Positions 1 through 9,869 of a DNA stretch of 64,000 nt are shown piece after piece. Source of the stretch: Catonia carolina (lineage: Eukaryota > Arthropoda > Insecta > Hemiptera > Achilidae); NCBI GenBank assembly GCA_035578175.1, contig JAQMRL010000004.1, forward strand, positions 75,369,901-75,433,900, in the 5' to 3' direction. Positions within the stretch are counted from its first letter, which is position 1, and the number at the start of each line of letters is the position of its first letter. The notes beneath the pieces are model-generated. The model was not told where the DNA came from and did no database searches. It saw only the letters and a list, made by a program, of their open reading frames with translations. The position numbers and the translations under genes are program-made.

Positions 1-296
1 ATATAATAGCTGCCAAAAACATTCGCAAAACAGTATAACGAGTTATATACATATATATTACAACATTAGTATACCCTGTAAAAAAATAAACAAATTTAAA
101 ATAATAACATATTGTACGTTATTATTAAATTTAACTTTTAACATACCGTCTGATGAAGCAAATACATTACAAAGTTTCAAAAGCAAACCGCGAACATATA
201 TTTATATACTTAAGTACCTAAAATATATTAAGTACCTAACATATATGTATGTATACGTTTACTGTTATACTGTATACTGTATTTATGTATACTGTT
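1..296. other. AT-rich sequence, no gene seen
   Basis: Low-complexity AT-rich DNA with repeated TATACTGT-like words near its right end. No coding potential or recognised repeat was seen. Confidence 0.5.
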
Positions 297-650
297 TTAA
301 AACTGTTCATCACAAATATATTTACAAATAACGAATTCAAATTAATCAAATTTTTTAATTTTTTTATTTATTTAACGTCGCATCAACATCAAGGTCATTA
401 GCGACGACGTTGGGGTGTAACTGTGTGTGATGAGAATGAAATGATTTTTTTGTAACGTATGAAAATATGCCGAGCCTGAGTGGGATTCGAACCCAGGGCC
501 GCATGATGAGAGGCGAGCACGTTACCAACTGCGCCAATGCGGCCGGCTAATCAAATTTTGTTTTACACAGCTTGTCAGAAATATTCCTTCCAAATAACTA
601 ACTAGATTATATAACTTACATCAAAACAGCACCACGTATTTAAATTTATA
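297..650. repeat. Local duplication, arm 1 (interrupted by S2)
   Basis: The segments 297-354 and 548-650 match 1257-1404 in order (CTGTTTTAAAA..GTTCATCACAAAT, then ACACAGCTTGTCAG, then TATATAACT.ACATCAAAAC). Arm 1 is split by an S2 SINE and arm 2 is not, so arm 2 preserves the pre-insertion state. Confidence 0.8.
355..547 (-). mobile_element. S2 tRNA-headed SINE, tail type 1
   Basis: Read on the minus strand this begins with a tRNA-like head containing an A box (TGGCGCAGTTGG) and a B box (GGTTCGAATCC), followed by a body and a tail ending GATGCGACGTTAAATAAA. It is flanked by a 12 bp TSD, TAATCAAATTTT, at 343-354 and 548-559. The homologous sequence at 1304-1315 has one copy and no SINE. Confidence 0.92.
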
Positions 651-829
651 TATATAAAATTCGATGTATGTGTGCGTGTATGTTCCCCTTTATCTCCTAA
701 ATTACTGAACCAATTTTCATGCAGTTTTTTTATGTCGTAACTATGATACTGGTGCAGGTTTCAAGCAATAGAAACCCATAAAAAAATTAGCCCTCAAGGG
801 TTGAAAATAATGATTATATCCTACATTAC
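651..829. other. Diverged repeat-like flank
   Basis: Contains TTCGATGTATGTGTGCGTG and ACTGAACCAATTTTCATG, motifs of a kind common in interspersed insect repeats. No boundaries can be set. Confidence 0.3.
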
Positions 830-1236
830 TGCCCATAACAGACAGGTGGATTGTCAAATTATTTACACTCAATCTGTTTGTTTCAGAGCTAAAATAAATA
901 GTTCTGTTTCTTATAACATTGTCAGCCAATTAAATGACTAAATCATTTAAGAACAGAAGAGGTAGAGGTGTACTGTGACACTAATCAGAGTTATCTCCTC
1001 TGAAAGTAATGAATTTCATTATACAGCCAGACCCTGTGGTGAATGAAGTGAAGGTGTCATTTACAGAGTGGAAAATATGTGCTTTTCAGAAGGCCCGGCA
1101 TGCTGATAAGCGTACTTTTCCACTCAGTGAGGAAGGCACTGGTAAACAACGTCACTCCTCGTTTTTACTTAGCAAAACCTCTACAGGTTCAAACCAGCCT
1201 ATCGGCTGATGACCTAAACAACAACAACAACAATAA
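830..1236 (+). mobile_element. S1 SINE-like element, full length
   Basis: Starts TGCCCATAACAGACAGG and ends GATGACCTAAACAACAACAAC, the shared limits of the S1 family. A frame starting at the internal ATG at 1009 is broken by a frameshift relative to other copies. No clear TSD was found. Confidence 0.85.
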
Positions 1237-1256
1237 CATATATGTTTATCGTACTG

Positions 1257-1404
1257 TTTTAAAATGTTCATCACAAATATATTTACAAATAACGAATTAA
1301 AATGAATCAAATTTTGTTTTACACAGCTTGTCAGTAATATTCCTTCGAAAAAACTAACTAGACTATATAACTAACATCAAAACCGCACCACGTTATTTAA
1401 TATA
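1257..1404. repeat. Local duplication, arm 2 (empty site)
   Basis: Uninterrupted homologue of 297-354 plus 548-650. At 1304-1315 it reads GAATCAAATTTT, the unduplicated target of the S2 insertion. Confidence 0.8.
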
Positions 1405-1562
1405 TAAAATTTTCGTGTCACAGTATTATTTGCCATACTCCTCCGAAACGGCTAAACCGATTTTGATGAAATTTTATAAGTACACTTGGTAGGTCTGAGA
1501 ATAGGTTTTTATCTATTTTTTATACCCTGAAGAAATAAGAGTGGTCCACCCCAAAAAGTTTT
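1405..1562. other. Repeat-like flank, unclassified
   Basis: Contains CTCCGAAACGGCTAAACCGA followed by TTTTGATGAAATTTT, a phrase I associate with dispersed insect repeats. The family was not identified and no ORF is present. Confidence 0.3.
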
Positions 1563-2241
1563 ACCATAACCTTATTTTAATCATGAGTGAAAGACGGAAA
1601 ATGAAAATAGACCTCAGTTTGGCTTAATAATACGGAAAATCACTCTTTCACGCTAAACTAGGCTCTGCAGAGAAAAATGCTGTATATAAAAGTTGTAGAT
1701 CGTTCAATTTCCTGTAAATTTGATTATAGCCTATACACTTTTGTCGTAAAATGCATGCTACGGCCGAAATCTTAAAAAAATAGATTTTTCACACGTTTTC
1801 GTGATAAAAAAAAACAGAAAATCGCTAATTACCGCTACCCTAACCGTTATACAAAAAAATGTTTGAAATAAAAGTTGTAGAATTTTAAATTCTCTACAAC
1901 TTTAATCATATACATTGTTGCGCTGAAATGCATTTTAAAGCCGTAATCTTTAAAACAAATTATGTGAAAACAGCCTCACCAAGAATTTCAGCAAACATGG
2001 CGCCTACCCTATCTTGTAGAGGATAAAAAATTTAGTAATCCAGGCGATTTTTAAAAAAATCGTAAAACCAGTTTTTGAGAAAATCGCAAAAAGTGAAAAA
2101 TACACGACTAAACTAATACTTCCGGTTGAGTGATTTTGATGAAAATGTTCGTGTCGGGTCCGGTAGTGGTATGTAACTTTAAGTTTCAAGTTCGCACGAT
2201 GTACCGGTTTTGAGATATTCTGTTCACGCACGCACGCACGC

Positions 2242-2272
<31 letters not shown>

Positions 2273-2387
2273 GATTGCTAAAAAGATTCTGGTCTGAAAA
2301 CGTGTAAATCGGTAAAAACTCGATTTCGAAAAATCGACATGAAAACAATAATTTCCTTCCTATATATTCATATAGACAAGAGAAATT
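1563..2387 (+). repeat. H1 element, 5'-truncated
   Basis: Matches other H1 copies from TTTTAATCATGAGTGAAAGAC to the terminal CATATAGACAAGAGAAA. Internal features are the inverted pair AAAGTTGTAGAA / CTCTACAACTTT, a GGCGATTTTTAAAAAAATCG palindrome and a (GC)n(CA)n microsatellite at about 2224-2271. Cysteine-rich translated frames here are microsatellite artefacts. Confidence 0.85.
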
Positions 2388-3186
2388 TAAAATATGGAAA
2401 TAAAGTTTATTAATAATAATAATATTATTAATATTATAAACATATTATACCAGACAAGTGGAAATATTTTTGACTAGCGACAAAGTATAAAGGGTTACAA
2501 AATGAAATGCAGAGGTGTACACCAGTTAATTACCTCTAATTATACAAATTTAAACAATGTTAATTATAATATTAAAATATAAACATCGTGAAGTATGCTG
2601 GTTTAATAAAATAATGTTGCCCGCTTTTCCCTCTCTAATAGAGAAAGAACATTAAAGGGTTATGCACGGTGAAAATCTGTTACCATAGTAACAACCTGAA
2701 GGCTGAGTTTTTCCTCTCCGCTTTTCCACGCTTTTCACCGCCCTATATTCATCACACTACAGTTTTCCCCACAACCTTTTTACTCCGTTCCTTTTTTTGT
2801 TTTGTTTTTGAGATATAACTTTAGAGAACGGAATAACTGCATTGCCAAATATTGTTATATCATCAATTTGCTGGCTTCTACTCAAAAAACAAGCTGTTGT
2901 TATATTTTTTTATTTGTTGTTTTTAAATTTTATTTTATACTTTATTATCATCCATCAATCGACTTTTATTTATTTGATAAATTTATTGAAATAAATTATT
3001 TTGATGTTGTTTTTTTTTTTTGTTAGGGATACTATAAAATTTATTGCTTGTATTAATTCTGTAATTCATTTTTTGTTTGTTTATTTATTTGTTAATCTAA
3101 TTTATTTAAGCATATTTAAATTTTAACTCTACTGATTTACTTACGAAAAATCTGTATATGAAATCAGTAAATAAATCTGTATATAA
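2388..3186. other. AT-rich sequence, no gene seen
   Basis: Mostly AT-rich. One denser, GC-richer patch at about 2620-2770 includes an X-box-like motif, listed separately. No coding sequence recognised. Confidence 0.45.
2679..2692. promoter_or_regulatory. X-box-like palindromic motif
   Basis: GTTACCATAGTAAC is nearly palindromic and fits the RFX-family X-box form (RTNRCC..RGYAAC). No start site or gene could be identified nearby, so function is unsupported. Confidence 0.25.
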
Positions 3187-3189
3187 AAA

Positions 3190-4081
3190 TCTGGTGTGAA
3201 ACACTCACACAACTTTCTCTTGCCAGTGCAAATAATTAACAATAAACCTAACATTAGTAATAAAACATTAGAATTAAAGAAAAAACTAACCTCAATAAAC
3301 ATAACCTAAATTTAATCATATATGAAAGACGAAAAATGAAATCGATCACAGTTTGCCTTAAAAATAAGAGAAAATTACTCTTTCACACTAAACTAGGCTC
3401 TGTAGAGAAAAATGCTTTAAATAAAAGTTGTAGATCTGTTAATTTCCTACAAATTTCATTTATACACTTTTGTCGTGAACTGCATACTAAGGCCGAAATC
3501 TTAAAAAAATCGATTTTTCAAACGTTTTCGTGAGAAAAAAACAGAAAATATGTTTGAAATAAAAGTTGTAGGATTTTACATTCTCTACAACTTTTATTAA
3601 TACATTTTTGCGCTAAAATGCATATTAAAGCCGCGACCTTGAAAAAACCATGTTTTTTTGTGAAAACAGCGTCACCAAGAATTTCAGCAAACATGGCGCC
3701 TACCCTATCTTGTAGAGAATAAAAAATTTAGTAAACCACGCAATTTTTAAAAAAAAATCGTAGGTCCAGTTTTTGAGAAAATCACAAAAAAGTGAAAAAT
3801 TATACGAATAAACTACTACTTCCGGTGGACCGATTTTGATGAAAATGTTCGTGTCGGGTCCGGTAGTGGTATGTAACTTAAGTTTCAAGTTCGTGCGATG
3901 TTCCGTTCTTGAGATATTTTGTATACACACACACACACACAGACCAATCGCTAAAAACATGTTTTTTGGGGTTCAGGGGGGTCTGAAAACGTATAGATCC
4001 GGTGAAAACTCGATTTCGAAAAATCGACATGAAAACAATACTTTCCTTCCTATATATTCATATAGGCAAGAGAAAGTAAAA
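3190..4081 (+). mobile_element. H1 element, near full length
   Basis: Begins TCTGGTGTGAAACACTCACA and ends CATATAGGCAAGAGAAAGTAAA. Subterminal inverted repeats ACTTTCTCTTGCC / GGCAAGAGAAAGT lie near both ends. A (CA)n tract lies at about 3925-3940. No conserved ORF. Confidence 0.88.
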
Positions 4082-4094
4082 AAGGGGAAAGTCC

Positions 4095-4330
4095 TTAAGC
4101 CCTATTCCGTTACGACGCTAGTATTAGCAGCTAGTTCACTAGCAGCTCGCAAAATAGCGTAATCACGAACAACTAGCAACTAGTTTAGTTAAAGCGCTAA
4201 GAACCAAAACGGACGTTAAACCACGGTTAAACCAAAAAAAAAAGAAAAAAAGTTAAAGCGCTAGTGACTTGACTTTAAATATGTTTCATTTAATTAGCGT
4301 TAATAAACTAGCTCGGTGTGAACGTTTGGA
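4095..4330. repeat. CTAG-rich segment
   Basis: About seven CTAG tetranucleotides in 235 bp, often as GCGCTAGT, AGCTAGTT or ACTAGC. A similar cluster lies at 27040-27160, also next to an H1 end. Possibly the subterminal repeats of an unrecognised transposon. Confidence 0.35.
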
Positions 4331-4430
4331 AACTCTGTCCTATGAAACCGTGCAGAGCACGTCAAAACATAAATGAATTATGATTGAACTTAGCGCGATC
4401 CAATCGAGTTACAAAAAATGTTCTTTGTTT

Positions 4431-4826
4431 GTTATTATTTAGGTCATCAGCCAAAAGGCTGGTTTGAACCTGTAGAGGTTTTACTAAGTAAAAATTAAGA
4501 GTGAAGTGGTTTACCATTGCCTTCCTCACTGAGTGGAAAAATACGCTTATCAGCATGTCGGGACCTCTGAAAATTATATATTTTCCACTCTGCAAATTAC
4601 ACTTTCACTTCATTCACCATAGGGTCTGGTTGTATAATGAAATCCATTACTTTCAGACGAGATAACTCTGATTAGTGTCTTTTACACCTCTACCTCTTCT
4701 GTTCTTAAATGATTCAGTCATTTAATTGGCTGACCATGTGATAAGAAACATAACTATTTATTTCAGCCCTGTAACTAACAGATTGAGTGTAAATAATTTG
4801 ACACTCCACCTGTCTGTTATGGGCAA
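4431..4826 (-). mobile_element. S1 SINE-like element, full length
   Basis: Reverse copy from the AAC tail to TGCCCATAACAG. Flanked by an 11 bp TSD, GTTCTTTGTTT, at 4420-4430 and 4827-4837. Confidence 0.92.
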
Positions 4827-4930
4827 GTTCTTTGTTTATAACAGATAAAACTTGCTTTATACTAACTGAAACAACATATACTTAATACAAAATACGACAG
4901 AACCAGTAGCTTACAAGGGTTGAAAGATTT

Positions 4931-5020
4931 GCTCATAACAGGCAGATAGAATAATAAATTATTTGCACTCGATCTGCTAGTTCCAGGGCTACAAAAAATA
5001 GTTATGTTTCTTATAAATAC
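4931..5020 (+). repeat. S1 5' fragment, older subfamily
   Basis: Matches only the first ~90 bp of S1 (GCTCATAACAGGCAGA, then TTTGCACTCGATCTGCTAG). The CACTCGATCTG and GCTACAAAAAATAG variants mark the diverged subfamily also seen at 51068 and 57621. Confidence 0.7.
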
Positions 5021-5764
5021 TATAGCCACGAGATTGGCTTTTACGTAAGGATGGGCTGTGAGGAACGAAGTTAAAATTCAACAGAACTGCCAACCTAAAC
5101 AGTGAGACACTACTCGTACATTTCACTACCAGTTTCTACATACATTTTGTAAGCTGTGGTTTATTCCGACAAAATGTTTTTTTTATAAACCTTATAAGAA
5201 ATAAATGTGATCTATAATATTGCGTACAACCCGATAATATGTCTAGAAATGTTTGATTTACTGTTAATTACCATTCCAGCTACATTATTCCATTGGAACA
5301 AAATTTTATGCGAATGAATCACCTTCTTTACTATTGCTGTCACCGGCGTCTTCAGTATCAGTCTCACTAGTATCTACCTAACCGGTTCTTGTTTTTACCA
5401 GGTGTCAACAAAACTGTTACGTCTTTTATTTAAGTTTTTATTTTTCGAATTATGGAAAGAGAAACATCACAGTAGTTAGCCACTCGCTCACGGCTTTTGT
5501 TAAGAGAAACTAAAAGGCTTTTTATTTAGCTTCAACTTCACAGCATTTTATTACAATGCATATTAGATTTCGTTCAGCACTGTGAATAGTCTGCCCACGT
5601 TTTCGAGAAACTAACTATTCTGTTTACGGTAACAAACTGTTATATTCGTACAGTTAACCTGCAAAATGTTCCACGATGTACTATAATATTCTTTGGGTAC
5701 AGTTGTTATGTTTGTTGTACTGAAATTAAAGCAGTCGCGTATGCGCACTGATGCTTTTCCCCTT
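5021..5764. other. No gene or known repeat seen
   Basis: Moderately AT-rich, apparently single-copy within the window. No convincing coding frame or structural signal. Confidence 0.4.
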
Positions 5765-5767
5765 TTA

Positions 5768-6410
5768 GTCTACGGCCACACACAACTACATTTGCTGCTC
5801 GTTTTGTGCTATATTTGTAGCAACAACATTTGACGCAACTACCTGGCCACACGATGCAACAAATTTTCCACTATTCTACTCGCGTGTTTCAAGTGTATAC
5901 AGTTGGACGCATTGATATTCATTTATTGATATCATTTATTCATTGATATGCCATTAAGTAAAACCCAGAAAGCTTTCATTTGTTCGTCATTTGTATACGA
6001 TCCCACCGTGCTCCTATAACATTTTTGGCAACAGTCATCCATCCTTCCACACGCTTATTACGGTTTTTATAATTTTCGCAAGAAATATTGTACAAACATG
6101 TATGGTTTTGCACTTCCAATATTAATAATTCGTTGTCGATGAACTGCATTTTGTAAAGAACTACAATCACAAAATAGAACAAAATGTTTTTACGACAAAT
6201 GTAGTTACGTGTAGCCAGCCACTTGCCACAAATGTTGTACGAAAAATGGAACCGTACCCATTGGTGTGCGACATGACCTTGATAACGCGTCCACACAACT
6301 ACTTTTGTTGTAACGTCTGGCCCCCTCCATTTATAATACATTATACCCATTTTTCGTGCCACAATTGTAGCAAAAATCTTGCTACAAAAGTTTTACGTGT
6401 GGCCGTAGGC
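5768..6410 (-). mobile_element. PIF/Harbinger-type MITE
   Basis: A 643 bp element with 14 bp terminal inverted repeats (GTCTACGGCCACAC left; GCCTACGGCCACAC on the opposite strand at the right). A direct TTA duplication lies at 5765-5767 and 6411-6413. TTA/TAA target duplications are typical of PIF/Harbinger. Further GGCCACAC words lie subterminally. A MADF-like fragment lies inside, which supports derivation from an autonomous Harbinger element that encodes a MADF/Myb-like DNA-binding protein. Confidence 0.85.
5976..6149 (-). pseudogene. MADF-domain fragment (Harbinger accessory protein)
   Basis: A 57-residue frame from an internal Met carries the start of a MADF domain: ELLILEVQNHTCLY, then NYKNRNKRVEGW and VAKNV. 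This matches the usual LI..V..HPCLYD....YKNR..R...W..IA pattern. It is cut off by a stop shortly after the second helix, so the third helix is missing. MADF proteins are DNA-binding and occur as the second protein of many Harbinger transposons. The open frame extends further upstream, but that part has no MADF resemblance. Non-functional remnant. Confidence 0.7.
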
Positions 6411-6439
6411 TTACTCCTCGTTGCAACCAAAGGAAAACT

Positions 6440-6770
6440 CATGACTCAAGTAACTATATCACATGGTCACCCAATCATAATACGACTGAAGAATTTCATA
6501 AAAATCATAAGAAGAGGTGTAAAAGATACTAGTCAAGAGTTATTTCCTCTGAGAGTAATGAATTTCATTATACAGCCAGACCCTATCTTGAATGACGTGA
6601 AGGTGTCATTTGCAGGGTAGATGCTTTTTGGACGGCCTGGCATGTGATAAGCAAAGGATACTTTTCCACTCAGTGAGAAAGGCAATGATAAACCACCTCA
6701 CTCTTCGTTTTGCTTAGTAAAGCCAATAGAGTTTCAAACCAACCTTTCGGCTGAAGACCTAAACAAAAAT
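6440..6770 (+). repeat. S1 copy, degraded and 5'-truncated
   Basis: Recognised from ATCACATGGTCACCCAATCA through CATTATACAGCCAGACCCT to CTTTCGGCTGAAGACCTAAAC. Several indels mark it as old. It lies 27 bp from the right TTA of the Harbinger MITE. Confidence 0.8.
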
Positions 6771-7415
6771 AATTGCAACGAAAAGAAAGACCCAAAGACA
6801 TAACGGTCGTTTGTCGTGAAGAGTAGTTGTAGCTTAGGAGAGTTAAAAGATTCATGGGCCTTAAGGGGGTACGGAACGCCTATCTCAGCCATGTTAATGT
6901 TTGACCCATTTTCTCAAGAACCAATAGAGATAACTTCTCCAAATTTTCAGCACACATTATTCAGTATCTAATACAACTTTAGACACAGGGGTTTGTCCTT
7001 ATTACCATTTTAAAATTTTTTATAATTTTTTTATCATAGTCGCTATGGTAACTTTACTGGTAAGTCTGAAAAATAAGTTCAGGAGCCTCATTTTAAAACG
7101 CTCCTGTTAAAAGTTCTATAAGATACTAAATATTATATCCTGAAAATTTGAAGCGAATACCTCTTACAGTTCCAAAGAAAACGGGTCTTTTGTGTTAAAA
7201 ATTATGGTTTTCGGGATATAAAAAAACCAAAATATGTATGTGTTACTATCATAAATTAGTACATGCCAGCAGCATAAGCAGGATTATTTGGATCCTGTTG
7301 CTGTACTAGCTCGTCTTCTAGTTCCCTTTTGGCTTGTTTTCTAGCTTGCCTTGCCTTTTTTTAAAGCTCACTCATTACACGATCAAAATTTTGAATGCGT
7401 TTACTGTCAAGGTTT

Positions 7416-7810
7416 GTTGTTGTTTAGGTCATCAGCCTGTAGGCTGGTTTGAACCTGTAGAGGTTTTACTAAGTAAATCGAGGAGTGAGGTGGTTTACCA
7501 TTGCCTTCCTCACTGAGTGAAAAATTACCCTTATCAGCATGCCAGGCCCACTGAAAAGCATATATTTTCCACTCTGCAAAAGACACTTTCACTTCATTCA
7601 CCACAGGGTCTGGCTGCATAATGAAATCCATTACTTTCAGAGGAGATAACTCTGATTAGTATCTTTTACACCTCTACCTCTTCTGTTCTTAAATGATTCA
7701 GTCATTTAATTGGCTGACCATCTGATAAGAAACAGAACTATTTATTTTAGCCCTGCAACTAACAGATTGAGTGTAAATAATTTGACACTCCACCTGTCTG
7801 TTATGGGCAA
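7416..7810 (-). mobile_element. S1 SINE-like element, full length
   Basis: Reverse copy inside the TTAA-flanked element. TSD CAAGGTTT at 7408-7415 and 7811-7818. The internal minus-strand frame from ATGGATTTCATTATGCAGCC is open to the tail. Confidence 0.9.
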
Positions 7811-7930
7811 CAAGGTTTACTGTCAAGGTGTCAAGGTTTACTGTCATAGTTATCGCGCACCGTATACCAACTTCAGTTGATAAAAAAATCACATTGAACT
7901 TGCTTTCCAAAAAAAAAGCTGTAGAAAATG

Positions 7931-8135
7931 TTCTTCTTCTTCTTATCGTGCCAGTCCGTTCCGGACGTTGGCTATCATCCTGGCTATGACTACTCTATCT
8001 ACTGCCGCACGGAATAGTTCGGTGGACGTCTTCGAAAACCATGTTCTGAGATTCTTCAACCACGAGAATCTTCTTCTACCCACACTTCTTCTACCTGATA
8101 CCTTTCCCTGCAATATAGACTGCAGCAAGTGGAAT
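7931..8135 (-). pseudogene. Non-LTR retrotransposon RT C-terminal fragment
   Basis: The translated frame has SGRRSVGRRRFSWLKNLRTW, then ELFRAAVDR and IARMIANVRNGLAR. This is the basic tail that follows the reverse transcriptase in many insect non-LTR elements. A short (GAA)n tail follows it on the minus strand (TTCTTCTTCTT at about 7931-7943), so this is a 5'-truncated retrotransposed copy. Confidence 0.7.
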
Positions 8136-8254
8136 TTGATGCTCAGAATTTATTGAATAATAGCTCATTTTAAAGCTAAAATATCAAGTAATTACATGAC
8201 GGGAAAAACAAAATTTTGAATTTTTGAAATTTCTTTTATTCCGTACCCCTTTAA

Positions 8255-9104
8255 GCAAAGTAAAATCAGTTGTAAATTGAGATGATCGTTAAGAGAAAAT
8301 TTGACTGTGTAATTAAATCTGTTACCGATAAAGCTAGGTAAATTTCTGAACCCTTACTTGAACCATCGAGGATCGGATGATCGAAATTCTACCGTTGAGG
8401 AAATAGAAATAAGATTTCTTTTCATTACGTTTCTTATAATTTATAATGGAATTCCTTTTACATGAAAGATATTAAGGAATGCAGATCTCTTGTTTTGCTA
8501 GATAAAAATAAATCTTTTCAGAACCGAAATTTAATTCCGGACATTCCATTTGGGACGCTTTTTCTTTTTCTTTTTAGCCGTGATGACACACACCGAGATA
8601 AGTAAAAATTACCACTACCTTTGTGTGCGTGCTTCTTTTCTTATCCTCCTCGAGTATATATTTAACATTACGTTGGATATTGGACAAGACGACCTTGCTA
8701 TACACTCTACACACACTGAAACTAGCTTTACCTCACGCGTCCGTCCGTCCGTCAACTTTTTTTAAAGCTACAATTATTATAGTCTGCTTCAACTTGACTC
8801 ATTCTTTTCTCTAGCCGGTTATAAGGTTATATCTCTTTTAACCTATACGTGGAAACAGAAAAAAAATTGTTAAATAAAAAATAAAATGAAGACAATAACC
8901 TCTTATCGTTTTTTTTCTTGTTTTTCTTTCGTTGTCTTCAAGTCGGACCATCATGGATCGGTATCCCGTGTATGGCATGTCCGTTTCTCACCGATTAGTC
9001 TTATTTCTTTATTAACTTTTGTCGATTGTAATTAGTATTACAGTATTAACTATTTTGGAAAAATCAATGGACTATTAAACAGTATAATGTGTTCTTAGAA
9101 TTTG
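8255..9104. other. No gene seen
   Basis: AT-rich with pyrimidine tracts and a short (GTCC)n run near 8741-8753. No recognised repeat or coding sequence. Confidence 0.4.
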
Positions 9105-9390
9105 TATTTTACTTTCGTTGTATGAGAAGATTGAGGGGTATCGCGGGCGATGGAGGGGACACCTGGACAGAATGCCGAATAACAGAATACCTCTCCAAGT
9201 ACACCGTTATGCACCGGTTGGACGGAGAGATGTGGGACGACCTCGCAAGGCATGGATGTGAGCTGGGAGTTTCAAGTTTGTGAGTTCGGAACAGGCGACT
9301 GCCTAAACCTTGAAGGAGGAGGAGGAGGAGGAGGAGGAGGAGGAGGAGGAGGAGGCGGAGGAGGAGGAGGAGGAGGAGGAGGAGGAGAAG
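9105..9390 (+). pseudogene. Non-LTR retrotransposon 3' end with (GGA)n tail
   Basis: The frame shows GRWRGHLDRMPNNRI, then YAPVGRRDVGRPRKAWM and a stop. This is the C-terminal signature of a LINE family whose relatives occur at 16770 and 28029. A (GGA/GGC)n run at about 9313-9386 follows and is best read as the 3' tail, not as a glutamate-rich protein. 5'-truncated and inactive. Confidence 0.7.
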
Positions 9391-9555
9391 AAGACTTCCG
9401 TTGTATTAGTATTCAAACTTTTTTATAACCGTATCATTCGAGTTCCTCGAAATACAGTGGCCATCTTTCCTAGTCTGTCGATGTTCGCTTCCTTTTCGCT
9501 GGTCTTTGGTTGTATTTTCTCCCCGACGTACTACTTGAAACTAACAACTTTTTAT

Positions 9556-9866
9556 AATTCCTAATGGGTGTACGTTGCAATCTGTTCAATTAAGAACAAT
9601 AAGCAACCCCATGACCCAATGAGATGAGGATGACGTGTAAATGAGGTGTAGTCTTGTACAGACCCAGGTCGACCATTCCTGAGAGAGTATGGTTAATTGA
9701 ACCACAACCATCAAAGTACACCGGTAACCACTGTCTAGTATCCAAATCCGTATAAAAGTAACTACCTTTACTAGGATTTGAACCAGGAACCTTTGTCTCC
9801 GAAAATCAGCTGTTAAACAGCTGACTTACGGCAACGATTTTACCTCTAGACCAACCCGGTGGGTCT
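9556..9866 (-). mobile_element. S3 tRNA-headed SINE, full length
   Basis: Minus-strand order: ACCCACCGGGTTGGTCTAGAG head with A box, a stem pairing CAGCTGTTTAACAGCTG, B box GGTTCAAATCC, body with GGTTACCGGTGTAC, and a 3' end of GAACAGATTGCAACGTACAC. Abuts the left end of the Tigger-like element. TSD not resolved. Confidence 0.88.
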
Positions 9867-9869
9867 TAG

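Larger units (their letters stand above)
6861..8254. mobile_element. TTAA-flanked TIR element with nested insertions
   Basis: Ends read TTAAGGGGGTACGGAA at the left and, on the opposite strand, TTAAAGGGGTACGGAA at the right. A TTAA duplication is used by piggyBac and Kolobok transposons, and I cannot separate these without a transposase. Of the ~1.39 kb between the TTAAs, about 400 bp is an S1 insertion and about 200 bp a LINE remnant, so the original element was at most ~800 bp and non-autonomous. Confidence 0.7.

Noticed and set aside
2004..2348. 114-codon cysteine/arginine-rich minus-strand frame
   Set aside because: Runs through the H1 (CA)n/(CG)n microsatellite; similar frames at 3700, 29470 and 56396 are the same artefact.
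9310..9564. Glutamate-rich 84-codon frame
   Set aside because: It is translation of the (GGA)n tail of a LINE fragment, not a gene.
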